64,000 nt of DNA from Casuarius casuarius (GCA_003342895.1 PTFA01000272.1:806001-870000), one strand, 5' to 3'. Shown: positions 49,400 to 61,507, numbered from the stretch's first letter. The notes: generated by a model from the letters alone, not told the origin. Numbers and translations: made by a program.

Positions 49400-52300
49400 T
49401 GCTAGCACTGACACTGTGGAAAATGTGGCTGGGGGACTGAAACCAGGTACATTTAATGGTTTAATGCACAGAGCTCTGGCTTTCAGAGGTGGATGGGGGC
49501 AGGGGGTTGCCCTATTACTGCACATCTTTATTCTGTTCACCACGTAACCAGCAGCAAAGCTGCTGAGTGCAAGGGAATGCAAAATCAGGCTGGTCCTTAG
49601 GGGCCAACTTACCACCAGGGTCAATGGCACTCTCCCACCTGGGAGCAAAGAGTGCAAGGCAGGGAAGTGTCCAGATAGCCAAGGGGTAACAGCTCTTCCT
49701 CCTAGTTTTGAGAAATCAGACTTTAAAATCACCTGGGGGCTAGTTTGACCCACATTATAGGAACACTCAGGGCCTTAAGATCAGAGTCCTATTTGCACCA
49801 GATACCATGCAAACATATATTAAAAGCTCGACCTGCCCCCAAAGGGCTCTCAGTCAAAGCAGACAAGATGAGGGGTGGGAGGGGTAAAAGAGGTAAAGCA
49901 ACAGCAGGTCAATGGCAAAGCTAAACTCTTCTTCCAGGGCTCTATACACTGCATCATGGTGTCTCTTTCCTCACGAATGGAAAAGGCACCTCATGGGATT
50001 TGTGGTGCAAGGAAAGCATCTGAGGGAGGACCACGGCAACTCTCTGCCAGTGAAGGGGAGCATTTTAAGCTCTCTGAGGTATTTGTCAAGCAAGCTTTTC
50101 CTAAAGCACTTGGCTTAGTCTGGAATACGAGGAAGTACTCGAGAACCCACTTTTTATTGTCCTAGATTTGGGATCACCTGTGTAGCTTTGAAAAAAAACA
50201 CTGCTATATAACTTGCAATGACCAGGATGTCTCTGTAGTGCGTACATGTGCCTGGCACAGAAAAGGCCATTTTTTAAGAGAAGCCCAATCTTTAGTAGTG
50301 CTTTGCAGCAGAGGCCTCCAAACACCTTACAACAGCAGATAAAATCCCCTTACCCGTCATTTTCTTGATGGCAGAAGGAAGGCAGAGCAAGGTGTGATGC
50401 TAACAGACTCATTCTTATCCAGGGTTTCCTTAATTTCTGGTACCTGAAACGCATGTTTCTCTGAATTAAAACCAGCAGCAGATGGCAAATCTCTTTGTGC
50501 TGCCCCAACTTCTCTGTATGCAGCTGGGCAGCTGCCCCACGACTAGACACAGGCTTTTTGCACAGCACATCCCACCCTCAGCTCTCCAGGACTGCTCGCT
50601 TTTGCCAGGCTCTCGAGAGGCTAATGTCGTTAGGCAACACTGCCAGGCATCTTCATCACTGAAACGGCAGCCTTCTACCTTCCCTTCCTGCAGACCTTGC
50701 TAGCTGGGATCCTGGCCCGGGAGCTGTTCAAAGACCCTGGGACCTCTGTCCTGGGCTTTTGTCCTGACACAAACATCTCTTGAGACTGTTGCATGATGCA
50801 AAGAGTTTTTGTGTTGCATCAGCAGCACAGACACGCAAGGGTGCGAGTCCCACCTCCAAGCAGGGCACCGGCTATGCCGTAACTCTTCGGGCCAAACTCT
50901 GTTCTCTCAGTAGGGCTGCATCTTTAAAAAAACAGAATTTTCTTTTTTTTCCTCACTCCCACTAGAAAGAATTGCCAATAGAGTTTAATGTGGAGCTTTC
51001 TTCTGAAACAGCAGAAGGATGCTCTCTGTGCCGCACCTTTTGCAGAATGTTATAAATAAACCTGGCTAACAAACGGTGGGCAGGAGGTTTTCTATCTAGC
51101 GTAGTATTTGTTTCAGTTACTTTTCTTGTAATCAAAGAAGAAGTTTTAAAAAATATACAAGAAGGGACAAGGCAGAGAGCAGAATCAAACACATGCAAAA
51201 GAGGCTGCTTCTGGCCAGTTCTGCTCATCTGCACTCATAAAATCTGGCATTTGTAAAAAGCAAACGGAGGCATCCATGAGTATTTTAAACCGGAGGGGAG
51301 AGTCTGTGCAGATTCGTGATTTTGTGGAATCACGGTGTGATTCTGTTGATTTTGGTGGTTTTTCCGTGACTGCCGGTGCTCAGCATTGCCGGATTTCAGG
51401 TGCTAAATCTGCATGTCTGCACACACAGTCCCTTTTGTCTTTGGTGGCTTGAGAACCATTTTTAGTCACTCTCAGCCACCTGTATTTCTCTGAGGATTTC
51501 CACCTAGACTGTAAACTCTTCAGAGGAGGATTTGTTTTACGGACTGTTATTTTTATGGACTGTCTTCCTTTTACTGTGTGACACGTTGAACTAGGCATTA
51601 AAGAACTGTGGCAGTTTGATAAAGGGCCGGCAAACCATTACGCCAGGCTTAGATTTTGGGCTGAGTGGGGAGCCAGGCTCCTGATCCTACTGCAAAGCAG
51701 GGGCTAGTGGAGGAGTAACTACGAATTTGAAAAGAAATAAGAACAAGCCTTGCAGAGTCAGCTGTCCTGCACTTGCCCTGGGCCTCCAGTTGGCCCCAGG
51801 CCTGTTAGACTAGGACTTGCCAGGCGAGAAGCTGGGCAGGTGCGAAGAGGTGAGGGAATACTTGGCAAAATAGTTGTGTCACTGTGCACCCCTGCTAGGC
51901 TGGGTGAGAAGTGAAGAGGACAGCAGTACCAGGGCATGAAGTAACTCTGGATAACGCACTGTCCACTGACAGTCTGTCCTTTGGCTTTCTTTTCTCCTAG
52001 TTTCTCACTCAGAAGCAGAGGAAATGGTGGATTAAAATGGACCTGCAGCGGTCACTGAACACGGTACCGAGAGCAATGATTCCACTGACAGTCACAGCAA
52101 ACCAGCGCGGATCAGCTAGAGCAGTTCCTGATAACCGGGTAAACTGGCTCAAATTGGAGGCTGTCTCCAGCTTCACCAGAAGTGGATGACATTTTCAGCA
52201 GGTCCTGAAGGAGATTAAAATGTCTCCAGGTGATATTTTCTTTTCTGCTCATAGAAAATAACCTTGGATTGAGAGACAAGGTGTCAATTCCATTTAAATT

Positions 52301-55030
52301 GATGAGAGTCTAGAGCATAGCTGGTCTGTCAGAAAAGCTCTAGATTTTGAAAGGGAAAATTTTAACAAACTGAGAGCACTGCACTGCGAAGGCAGTTGCA
52401 TGGAAAAACTGAGGGTCAGGGAGAAAGTAGGCCTGGATTTCTTTAAGTCACATTTAGCAAAAGCTATGTGCAATTTTAACCCTGACGAAGGGACAAGCAT
52501 GCAGAAAATGGCTGCAGGCTTCTCTGGATGGACTTCACAAATGGTAGGATTAAGCAGCAAGAGTACAAAGCCTGATAGGCAGAGATGGCTGCATTTTAGT
52601 GGCCAGCCAGTATAAAGTGAGAATTTCCACTTAGACATGGCTAACAAACTCAGTGAATGCTAAGCCTTGCTCATCAAAAACGCTATTCTTATTGCTCTCT
52701 TTTATGCAGGCCTGTATCCAGGGAAGTTGATACCTGAAAATAAGCACAGACAGATTTGGACAAGGTGTCTTTGAGGCAAAAACGTATCTTTGGAGCAAGA
52801 GCGTGTATGGAAAATTTTGACCCAGAGGTGACTATGCGGAGAAGTTGAGCACGTCGGAAAAAGGCTCGTAACTGAGACGTTCTGCAATCAGACCTGTCAG
52901 AATCCAAACGAAGCACCAAAAGGTGAGTGAAGTTGCACCCCCTTAACTATTTCAGTTAACTTTGACATTAGCTTGACAAGTCTTCTTCCACAGAGAGGTG
53001 GATAAAGTATTTATAAATAAAACAGCACCTGTTCTGTGGCTAGGTTTTTAAATAAAAAGCACCTGGACTTGTTTTCCACAGACCTCTTGCTGGGGTGTAT
53101 GGCTGCTTAATTTATCAGACTGGGTTTCTGAGATCATTGTAAATTGACTACTGTGGCTCCCCCTGCTCTTGCAGCACGGCTGTCTGCGTTTCTTAAAACA
53201 GAACTACTTCCACTTGGCCCAGTACGGATTTGATTTTTCCACTGGAAAGGTGGGAGGCTGGATTAGGTACCCCGCGGCCAGCGACGGAAACAAACGAGCT
53301 AAACTATGGGATGTGGCTATAAATATGAACAAATATGGATTGCCTTAAAAGCAATCTGTATTGTTCTTGGGGTCCTTGGCTGCTGAAAATCAGAATTGCT
53401 CATTTACTAATCCCCTGGACCGATCTGTCTATTGACATAAAATGCAGCCTGAAGCCTCGTCTAAGGAGTAGGCCTAGTTTCTACTGGGGGATGCCTATGT
53501 TCCTGCAGAGAAGCGAGTTGGCGAAGGAGTCAGGAGAGTTAATATTCTGTCCCTCAGATGTGTCCAGGGAGATTTTCAAATATTTCTTTTGCTCTCTGAA
53601 ACTTTGGTCTGGCTGAAAGGAACTGAGTAACAAGAAGTTTCAGTTAACAAGCAGGCAGATGTCAGGTGCACTTCTTGGCTTGCTTTTTTTTAGTTGTTGC
53701 GACATTAATATACAGACGGCTGGTGCGGTTGTACGTGTCTATGCTTTTCAGGCGAAGGAAAACCTCTGAAAGGAGGTGCTCTTTTCTTCCTACGTGGCAT
53801 TATTCATTTCTGATACGTGCCACGACCCAACCCCCTCCCTAGTTTAGTAGCTACCACATCATGCAACTTCTTACAGATCTGTTCTTCCAGATTTATTACT
53901 TGTCTATTGCTGATCTACTTGAGTGGATCGTTACTTAGAAAGGAACTCAGCTACATTCCAGCTCTGGAGTGATTTCCTATATAATTCAGCTGTTTAACTG
54001 AAAAGGCTCACATGTGAACTTGCAGCTAAATTCAAAAGCCATGTTGGTGGGGTATTTTCAAAACATAAACACCTCAGCTGAGAGCTAGAATTTCACAGCG
54101 CCTCCGCAGCGGCAGTCGTACCAGTTCTACCCGTGAACATAGAGTTTTCGGTGTATTCCTTGTATCAAGAATCAACCGCGCAAACCCAGAAGAGGCAGAG
54201 GGAGCTCGCGCTGCAGGAAGACGTTGATACGTAGTTGTGACAGACGCAACTACATACATACTTGCAGGCACTACAGTTGCAAAGGGACACCACGAAGGGA
54301 GATTAACGGCAACTTTTCGCTGGGCAATTTTTAAAACTGGGCTGGTGCCAACTCAAAATCCAGCCCTTCGTGTCTGTCAGACAGAGTACACAACAGAGGA
54401 AATACGAATAATTTATATCTTCTGTCACAGAAGAGAGACTTTCTGAGGGCCAAGAGCAGTATGTGCTCTCCATCCTAAATGTCCTAGTGATTTCTCTTGC
54501 TCCATCTGAGTAAGCAGAGCAGGATTTGACCCTGGCAGGGCACGGACTGAGACATCCTGGAACACGAGCCTTATCCCAGGCTCTCCAAAAATGTTTTACG
54601 GCACTGTCGTTGTGCCAGGTGACTCCAAGCTTGCCCTCTTCTAAAAAGATGCATGGTACCCACACCCAGTTATACTGCTACCCATGAGGTCCACTCTGCT
54701 ATTTTTTCATACCAGAACATTTCACGTAGAAAGGGGAAGTGAGAAATGGCAACTGCCAGACTATAAGGAATCATTTCAAACCGCCTCAGATTAAATATAT
54801 GCATTAGGCAGCATCAATAGCTCTGCACCTTAAAGGCAGAACGCCATTCTGCAATAGCAGCACCTTAAAGCAGATCTTGCAATTGAAACTTAAGAGTTAT
54901 ACATGGGAAACACTTTTCTTCATCAAAACAGCTTCCCCTGCCGTTGACACCACCACCAGCCTGGGCAGGTTTGACTGAAGTCTCGTGAATGCTTCCTGGG
55001 GCCTAGCAGGGATCTCAAGCGACCCAGCAA
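49400..55030. other. Intergenic: JCHAIN promoter to UTP3 CpG island
   Basis: No gene can be supported. The 175-codon minus-strand frame at 49226-49753 runs across JCHAIN exon 1 in another frame and is a shadow. Frames at 50482-50703, 52294-52647 and 54303-54665 lack domains and splice logic. A weak palindromic remnant lies near 52285-52315. B-cell enhancers could lie here but none is recognisable by eye. Confidence 0.45.
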
Positions 55031-55560
55031 AAGGAGCTGCCGCTTATCGCCGCGCCATTTCGCGGCCACACCGCAGCTGGTGCTTGTCGTGATAGTGCCA
55101 GGCCGTGACTAGCGACGGCAGAGCGCCAGGCTTCGCCGCTTTGTCCGTGCAAGCGCGCCGGGGGAAGCATTTCGGCGGTGCACGCCGGCGAATTTGGGCG
55201 GGGGGCGGAACCGAGGCGCCGAGCCGGGGCGCGCGGGGGAGCGGAGCGGAACGGAACGGGCGGCGGAAGCGGAAGCGGAAGGGCGAGCGGCGGAGCGGCA
55301 GCGCCGGGGGAGCAGCGCCATGAGGACGCGCCGGGGCACCGTGCTGCGGCCGCCGCCGCTTCCGCGGGCGGACGACGACGGCGGCGACGAGGATGATGCG
55401 GGCTTGGATGAGGCGGAGGTGCCGGCGGGAGAGGCGCGGCCCGAGAGCTTCGCGGACGAGGTGGAGGACTTCCACGAGGCGCAGTTCCAGGCCGTGATGG
55501 CGGCCCTGGAGAGCGGGGACGAGGCGGGCGGCAGCGAGGAGGAGGAGGAGGAGGAGGAAG
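55030..55560 (+). promoter_or_regulatory. CpG-island promoter and 5'UTR of UTP3
   Basis: GC and CpG content rise sharply from about 55,030 and stay high into the first 200 bases of the UTP3 coding region. No TATA box is evident. Repeated GGAAGC and GGAACGG units (ETS-like GGAA cores) lie at 55245-55285 just before the start codon. This is typical of a housekeeping promoter. Confidence 0.75.
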
Positions 55561-56888
55561 TGCTGGGCCTGGAGCTGCCCGAGGAGGACAGCGAAGAAGA
55601 GGAGGAGGAGAAAGGCTTTGAGGAAGAGGAGGAAGTGCTGGGGCTGCAGCTTTCCGAGGAGCACAGTGCCGAGGAGGATGGAGGAGGTGGGGAGGAGGAG
55701 GAGGATGAAGGTGAGGAGCTATCTATGGACAGCGACCTGGAGGAGCGCACTCAGGACCCCGAGCTGCCCCACGAGCTCTCCTGGGGCCAGCGCAAGCAGC
55801 TCTACTATGACACGGACTACGGCAGCGATGCCCGGGCCAAGGCCAAGCGCAGCCGGCAAGAAGTCGATGCCGAGGAGGAGGAAGAGGAGGAGGAGGCCCA
55901 AGTCATCCAGAAGCGGTTGGTCCAGGACTTGGGGGAGGATGACTACGGGCTGGATGTGATCCAGGGCTACCTGGCAGAGCAACGGAAAGCCCACCAGGCT
56001 GACAAGGGGCAGAAGATTGCCAAGGATTTTCAGGCCCTCTCCAAGAAAGAGCAGCTGAAGCTGCTGAAGCAGGAGTCCCCGGAGCTACTGCAGCTGATTG
56101 AAGACTTTGAGGTCAAGTTAATGGAGCTCAAGGATGAACTGCACCCGCTGCTGCAAATGATTAAAAATGGCACTATCCCGCAAGGGAAAGGCAGTCGCTA
56201 TCTGCAGACCAAGTATCATCTCTACCTGAATTATTGTGCCAATATCAGTTTCTATTTGGTTTTGAAGTCAAAGAGGATGCCAGTTCATAGTCACCCTGTT
56301 ATCGAAAGACTAGTTGCTTATAGAAATATAATCAATGATCTAGCTGTTGTAGATCAAAAGTTATCATCAGAAGTTCGTCTGCTTCTGAAAAAATACTACG
56401 ACCAGAAGGAACATAGACCACAAGAACAGAAGAAGTTTGCGGTGCTTCCTCCACAGGCCGCTAATAAAAACAAACCAAAACTTGCCCCTGCATTTACTAA
56501 TGGCCGGCTTAATGCTGATAAGCTGGCAGATGAGTCAGACTTGGATGAAGAAGCTGCCCTACAATATTATAAGATGATGGAGGAAAAGTTGAAACTCAAG
56601 AGAAAGAGAACTGAAGACCAGGATATGCTAGAAGAAGAAATGGTGCAGGAAGAAGAGGATCCAAATAAAAAGAGAGGGGTGACCTATCAGATGATCAAGA
56701 ACAAAGGCCTCACCCCCAGAAGGAAGAAGATCGATCGTAACCCCCGGGTCAAGCACCGGGAGAAGTTCCGGCGAGCCAAGATCCGCCGGAAGGGCCAGGT
56801 CCGCGAAGTGCGGAGGGAGCTGCACAGATATGCTGGTGAACTGTCTGGTATTCGTGCGGGAGTTAAGAAAAGCAGAAAGCTTCAATGA
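55320..56888 (+). CDS. UTP3: UTP3 (SAS10), U3 snoRNP / small-subunit processome protein, intronless, 522 aa
   Basis: UTP3/Sas10 is a nucleolar component of the small-subunit processome needed for 18S rRNA processing. The ATG at 55320 opens MRTRRGTVLRPPPLP; an in-frame non-ATG extension upstream is GC-rich 5'UTR. The 522 residues compare with 479 in human. The N-terminal third is very acidic, with poly-Glu blocks around residues 70-85, 90-110 and 120-140, then SWGQRKQLYYDTDYGSDAR, a family signature. Residues about 243-345 form the Sas10/Utp3/C1D domain (LLQLIEDFEVKLMELKDEL, KYHLYLNYCANISFYLVLK). Residues about 448-522 are the basic C-terminal Sas10 domain (GLTPRRKKIDRNPRVKHREK, GELSGIRAGVKKSRKLQ). 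The gene has a single exon, as in mammals, and lies next to JCHAIN. The extra length is mostly acidic repeat. No lesion is seen. Confidence 0.97.
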   Translation: MRTRRGTVLRPPPLPRADDDGGDEDDAGLDEAEVPAGEARPESFADEVEDFHEAQFQAVMAALESGDEAGGSEEEEEEEEVLGLELPEEDSEEEEEEKGFEEEEEVLGLQLSEEHSAEEDGGGGEEEEDEGEELSMDSDLEERTQDPELPHELSWGQRKQLYYDTDYGSDARAKAKRSRQEVDAEEEEEEEEAQVIQKRLVQDLGEDDYGLDVIQGYLAEQRKAHQADKGQKIAKDFQALSKKEQLKLLKQESPELLQLIEDFEVKLMELKDELHPLLQMIKNGTIPQGKGSRYLQTKYHLYLNYCANISFYLVLKSKRMPVHSHPVIERLVAYRNIINDLAVVDQKLSSEVRLLLKKYYDQKEHRPQEQKKFAVLPPQAANKNKPKLAPAFTNGRLNADKLADESDLDEEAALQYYKMMEEKLKLKRKRTEDQDMLEEEMVQEEEDPNKKRGVTYQMIKNKGLTPRRKKIDRNPRVKHREKFRRAKIRRKGQVREVRRELHRYAGELSGIRAGVKKSRKLQ

Positions 56889-56939
56889 CACTTTTTTTCC
56901 CCCCTGTTTCTGAGAGCACAGAGTAACAGTTCTGAATGC

Positions 56940-56945
56940 AATAAA
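56940..56945 (+). terminator. Poly(A) signal of UTP3
   Basis: A canonical AATAAA lies 52 bases after the stop codon, followed by a T/G-rich stretch suitable for cleavage. It gives a very short 3'UTR. Confidence 0.8.
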
Positions 56946-59900
56946 AGTTTTGTAAAGGATATTGTGTTTTTAATCCTTAAAGGAAACAAAATTTTTTGTA
57001 AGAGTATGCTTTTCAGAAGGTGCCATTTCTAAAAATAGCCCAGTGCCCCTTTTTCATCCGGCCTGCATGTTAAAGTGTTTTCCTCCATCTATAATTTTTT
57101 TTTCCATATCCACAAATTTTTTCCATAATGTAACAATGGCTTTGCGAGGCGTCCGGGGATGTGTTAAGTGAGGGCAATGATATGGGCTACATGGGACTTG
57201 ACAGGAGAGGAGCGAAAGAACTTGGGGATCTGGTAGTGATGGAGGGACTCCTGAGGGTGGGTTGAGAACAGGATTCTTACAGCTGCCGCTACCTTCTCCC
57301 TCCTTTTTATCCTGCTGTTCTGGTCCATCTTTCTTCTGTGTTGAGCCGTAGAAAGAGATAGAGGGTTATGACATTTCCCCTAATCTGTGCTCCAGTTAGC
57401 CTATTCTGTTTCTCCTATGCATAAGAATAAACTAATTTTAGGCTATCGTAAAGCTTTTGAACTTGGTAACCAAGCAGAAAGCTGTTACCTTAAATCCCAT
57501 ATGGCTTGAGATACTGTTTCCTCTCCCTCTAAATTCAGTGAGAAATGAAGCAAGGTTTCTTCTGGATTTTGTACTTACCTGTCTATGATAAATATGTTAA
57601 CTGTTGTCTGCCATTATAGGTCTAGCGTACTTAGTGTTGATACAGGATAAACAGGTAAAACTTAACATTATTTTTGCTCTGAAGGTAAGTTTTCAAAATG
57701 TTTGGGTTACTTCTATGTGTCCCAGTTGCAAAATATGTTTAATCTCACGGTGAAATTCTTGATGGGAGCTGTCATAGGATGATAGCTCACCATGATGGCC
57801 AGTTCCAGTTCAGGTTGTAAAGGAAGAGTAATTGATTGTTAAAACTCATTTCTTAAAAGTATAACAAAGCTTGCAATAGTACACTGTCTCAGGGTAAGAT
57901 GTGCATGTGTGCATGTCCTTGATCCCAGTGGTTCAGTAGAGAAATGTATGGGGCAAAATCCTGAAATGCAAGTTCCATTGACTGTAATGGTCTTGCATTC
58001 GTTTGCCCCCTGCTGCTCATGGGCTGAACAGCAGTTAAGTGCTACGGGATAACAAAACCGCAGCATAGAGAGCAAGTTCATATGACAGAGCATTTGGGAT
58101 GGATCCCCTCATGAAATGGCCAGGAAGCTCTGCCTGCCTGCAGAGCTGTGGCATTTTGCAGGGCATGGGGTAATGGGAGCTACCACAAGGGCTTGAGGAG
58201 CATTGGTGGCAGCAATAGAGATGAACTTCACCTTTCAGGGGAGTGGTGCTTTTTTTCCCAAATTACACCTCTCATTAACCCTGCACTGGGATCAAGATGG
58301 AGGCAACTGCTTATGTTGTTGACTTACACTCTTGGGGCTTTGGTAAGAGGCCAGTAAAAAGTAATGTGCAGAGAATCAAGAAGCAAAGGTCCCCTTCCTG
58401 GAGAAGAAAGGTATTGCATTATCAGGCATTACATGGGATGTGAAAAATACCCAGCAGAGATGGTACCTAATCTCATTATGATAGCATCTGCTGATAGGCA
58501 TTTTAAAGACTTCACGCGAAGGTGAGTGTCACGTCCAGGGCTGACGGACTTTTGTAGAACTGTGGGCAAGCTGAAAGTATCCAGGAAAGCTTCGTGCTAA
58601 TTTTAAAAGCTATTGGCAGTTGGCAAGCAGAATCCTGGCAGTTTCCATCTGAACAACAAATCAGGGAAACAAATTTCTGCACTATTACAAACTCACTTTC
58701 TAGAAATGCTGGTATTAAGGCTTAAGGCCTAGAGCGAACGGAGCAGGTCAGCGAGTCTACCGTAGGCAGCCAGCAGATGGCACAGTGCATCTCGTAGGAC
58801 TGAAGCACTAACCCATTTTAATGACGATGAAATAACAGCATTTTGTTCAGTCGATTAGTTCAGAGATTGGACAGAGCCATAAACAGTTCTTTACAATGTG
58901 GTTTTATGTATGGAATAATCATGGAAAGGCCACCGTTTACTATGGGAGGGGATGGACACTGTAATCTTGCTCTAAAAATGCTGCTTAATGTTTTGTGCTG
59001 AAGGGAAAAGAAATCACTGATGGTAAACAGGTTTTGAAGACCCCTATTAAAAAGAAAAAAGAAAAAATGCATACGAAATAGGGAAAGGACCACAGATGAT
59101 GGTCAGGAAAATAAGTGATAAGCAGAGTGAGTTCATGGTTAACAGTGTTTTTCCCTTATTCCAGTAGCACTTCCAGAGAATGAGCTGACACTGCCAAGTG
59201 GTGTGCTACAGCCATGTGACGCCGCTCCTCCTCGCCAGGCTCCCGCTCAGCAAGGGCAGGCTGCCCTGCTCCAGAGGAAGGCGCAGGGAAGCGAACGGTC
59301 GCGTGGTCTGCCCCAGCAGTACCTCATGCAGGTTAGGACTTCCACACTTGGGCAGCAGCTGCGCCTCACTGGGATCGCTCTGCACAGCCATGGAGATGAC
59401 TGCCATAGCGTCCTCTCCATCCGCTCGCTCGGGCTGCAGGCGTTCCAGAGATGGTTGGTCCTGCACTCTTGCACAGAAATGATTCGTATTGAAAAAGCAC
59501 AAAGTATGTGGAAAACTCCAGAAACAGGTATGAGATGCCCTGTTTGTTCTGAAGCTGAGAAAACCCAGCATTTACAGAACAAAGCTGCACAAGGAAGAAT
59601 CTGATTAACAGCCACCATGCATGAATTTGCTCAGTGGCAAGACAATGGTAGCAAGTGAAAATTCCTGGTAGGTGATGCAGCTGTCTTTCTACTTCTGGAA
59701 AATGTAACCCATACCAATTACTCTCTCTTGCTGGGTGATAAGCATCCAAAGTAAGCCTGGCTTCCCTTTTGATCCTTGAACTAAAAAAGTACAGTGAGAG
59801 ATGTGGATGATCCTTTCGGCATTAGACCCTGGCATTTCTCTTTATACAGAGTAAGGAAAATATATTACCTAACTTAAAAGGAAATAATTCTGTAGCTGCC

Positions 59901-61000
59901 CTAAGTTTTGTCAAGATTTGCACAGTCATTTTCCAAAATATTGCATTAGTCACAATTTTTGATGTGGTTTTACTCATACTATTACTGGCAAATACAAATC
60001 TCAAAAGTAGATGTTTGGATTTCTAAAATGGATTAAAGCATTGGTTAAATTAGTTGTGATGTTGCATAACTGAGGGCAGCACTAAAGAAAAAAGTCTCCA
60101 GGAATCTGTTGACTTTACAGCTTTGCTTTTGCAATTATGTGAGATGAAAGCATATTGAAACATCATGTTTCAGCCTAATGTAAGCATACCGAATGCAGGA
60201 TACTTCTTAAAACCTGCCGGGTTTGGGTAAGCATACTGAAAGCAGGGTGTTTTATAGAACCTGCCACGTGTGGGTTTTATTTGTTCCTGTAGTGACACAC
60301 TACAGTGTGTACATACTGCCCCGTCTTAATGAAAGCTCTTTAGTACTGTCTTTTAGAAAGACAATCTTCTAACTGAAACTCCAATTGGTACTGCCTATTC
60401 GGTTGTCTTAATAGTAAAGAATATATTTGGACTTCTTTACTGTCATGTCTATCAAAGAATCTGAAAACGCTGTTGTCAATGAGATCTTTTACTCCCCGAA
60501 AATGAGGGGGAGGCAGGAGATACTGTGACGGATTTTGCAGATAAGAAGTTAAAGCATGTAGGAGTCTGACTTCCTCATTGCTGCATGAAGATTATCTTTG
60601 ATAAAATTAAAAGCTGCACTTCCCTGTACAGACTCTGCTTCAGTGAAGTGCTGCAGCTGAGGGTGCTCGGCCTGTGACGGGACTGCCTGCGCCTCTCTTG
60701 TGTCATTGCTTGCTCTAGAAATTTGCCCCGAAATATAAGGAAATGTATTTTCTTTTGAACTGCTTTTCAACAGTGGGCAGACAGTTTAGGTGATGTTTCT
60801 CTCAGGGCTGTGAAGTCAGTGTTGGAAGGTTTGGCTGGGGTTTCTTGTGTTTTTTTAAGTGTGTGAAAGTTGGATTGGCAGTGAGGAAAAAAAGTGCAAC
60901 TAGTATGAGGCTGGGGGAGGAAAAGCTTCAAAGAGGGGGGCAAACAAGCTTCTCCCCGTGTTCTTTGGGGCCTCGGCAACTAGAAGAGCCTGGGTTATAA
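56946..61000. other. Intergenic: UTP3 to the putative RUFY3 CpG island
   Basis: Mostly AT-rich with no recognised gene. A GC-rich island at about 59,190-59,500 carries overlapping frames on both strands and a good acceptor (see findings). A palindromic remnant lies at 57955-58000. The 94-123 codon minus-strand frames here are mutual shadows of the GC-rich stretch. Confidence 0.45.
57955..58000. repeat. Imperfect palindrome with CCATTGA core
   Basis: AATGCAAGTTCCATT and AATGGTCTTGCATT are near-reverse complements around a GACTGT centre, preceded by GGGCAAAATCCTG. The shape and core resemble the other palindromic elements of this window. Confidence 0.65.
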
Positions 61001-61454
61001 ATGTTTATCACGCTTTGAATGATTAATCTCTGGGAGAAGAACAGCGGCGAATGTCTCGTAGGGCTGCAGAGAGAGCAGCAGCCCCATATGCGTGCCTGCC
61101 GCTCCCTGCTTTGGAGGACTCCCCTCGCAGGTGAGGGGCCGGGACCGGGACCAGGACCACCACCACCACCCGGGCAGGGAGAGTCGGTGCTGGGGGCTGC
61201 CCGCCGCCGTGCCGGGGCAGGAGCCGCCCTGTGCTTACAGCCCTTCTGTAATCACCCTGCCACGCTTCAACTAATTGTGCTAAGGGCACCTTCGCCCCGG
61301 TGCCTGCGAGGCCAGGGCAGCGCCAGGTATGGGGCTCGACGAAGGAAAAGGAGGGGCGGGAGCGACGTAGTGGACCGAAAAAACCCCACCGCCAAAGCGG
61401 CCGGCGCTGCGGGGGGGGGGGGGCGGAACGGGCAGAGGGCCGCGCGCAGCCGCC

Positions 61455-61507
61455 GGGGGCGACCGTTAACGGCCAACGGTTGGGGGCGACCGTTAACGGC
61501 CAACGGT
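61455..61507. repeat. 26-bp tandem repeat (x2) packed with MYB-type sites
   Basis: Two identical 26-bp copies (61455-61480 and 61482-61507, one base between) each hold ACCGTTAACGGCCAACGGT. Each copy contains TAACGG and CAACGG on one strand and CCGTTA (TAACGG reversed), matching the MYB consensus YAACNG. That gives six potential sites in 53 bp, 145-197 bp upstream of the ATG at 61652. Confidence 0.88.

Noticed and set aside
49226..49753. 175-codon minus-strand frame
   Set aside because: It overlaps JCHAIN exon 1 in another frame; the real exon is fixed by the signal peptide and the GT donor at 49229-49228.
55044..55750. Minus-strand frames of 206 and 213 codons opposite UTP3
   Set aside because: Ser/Pro/Leu-rich translations of the GC-rich and GAG-repeat coding strand of UTP3; antisense shadows.
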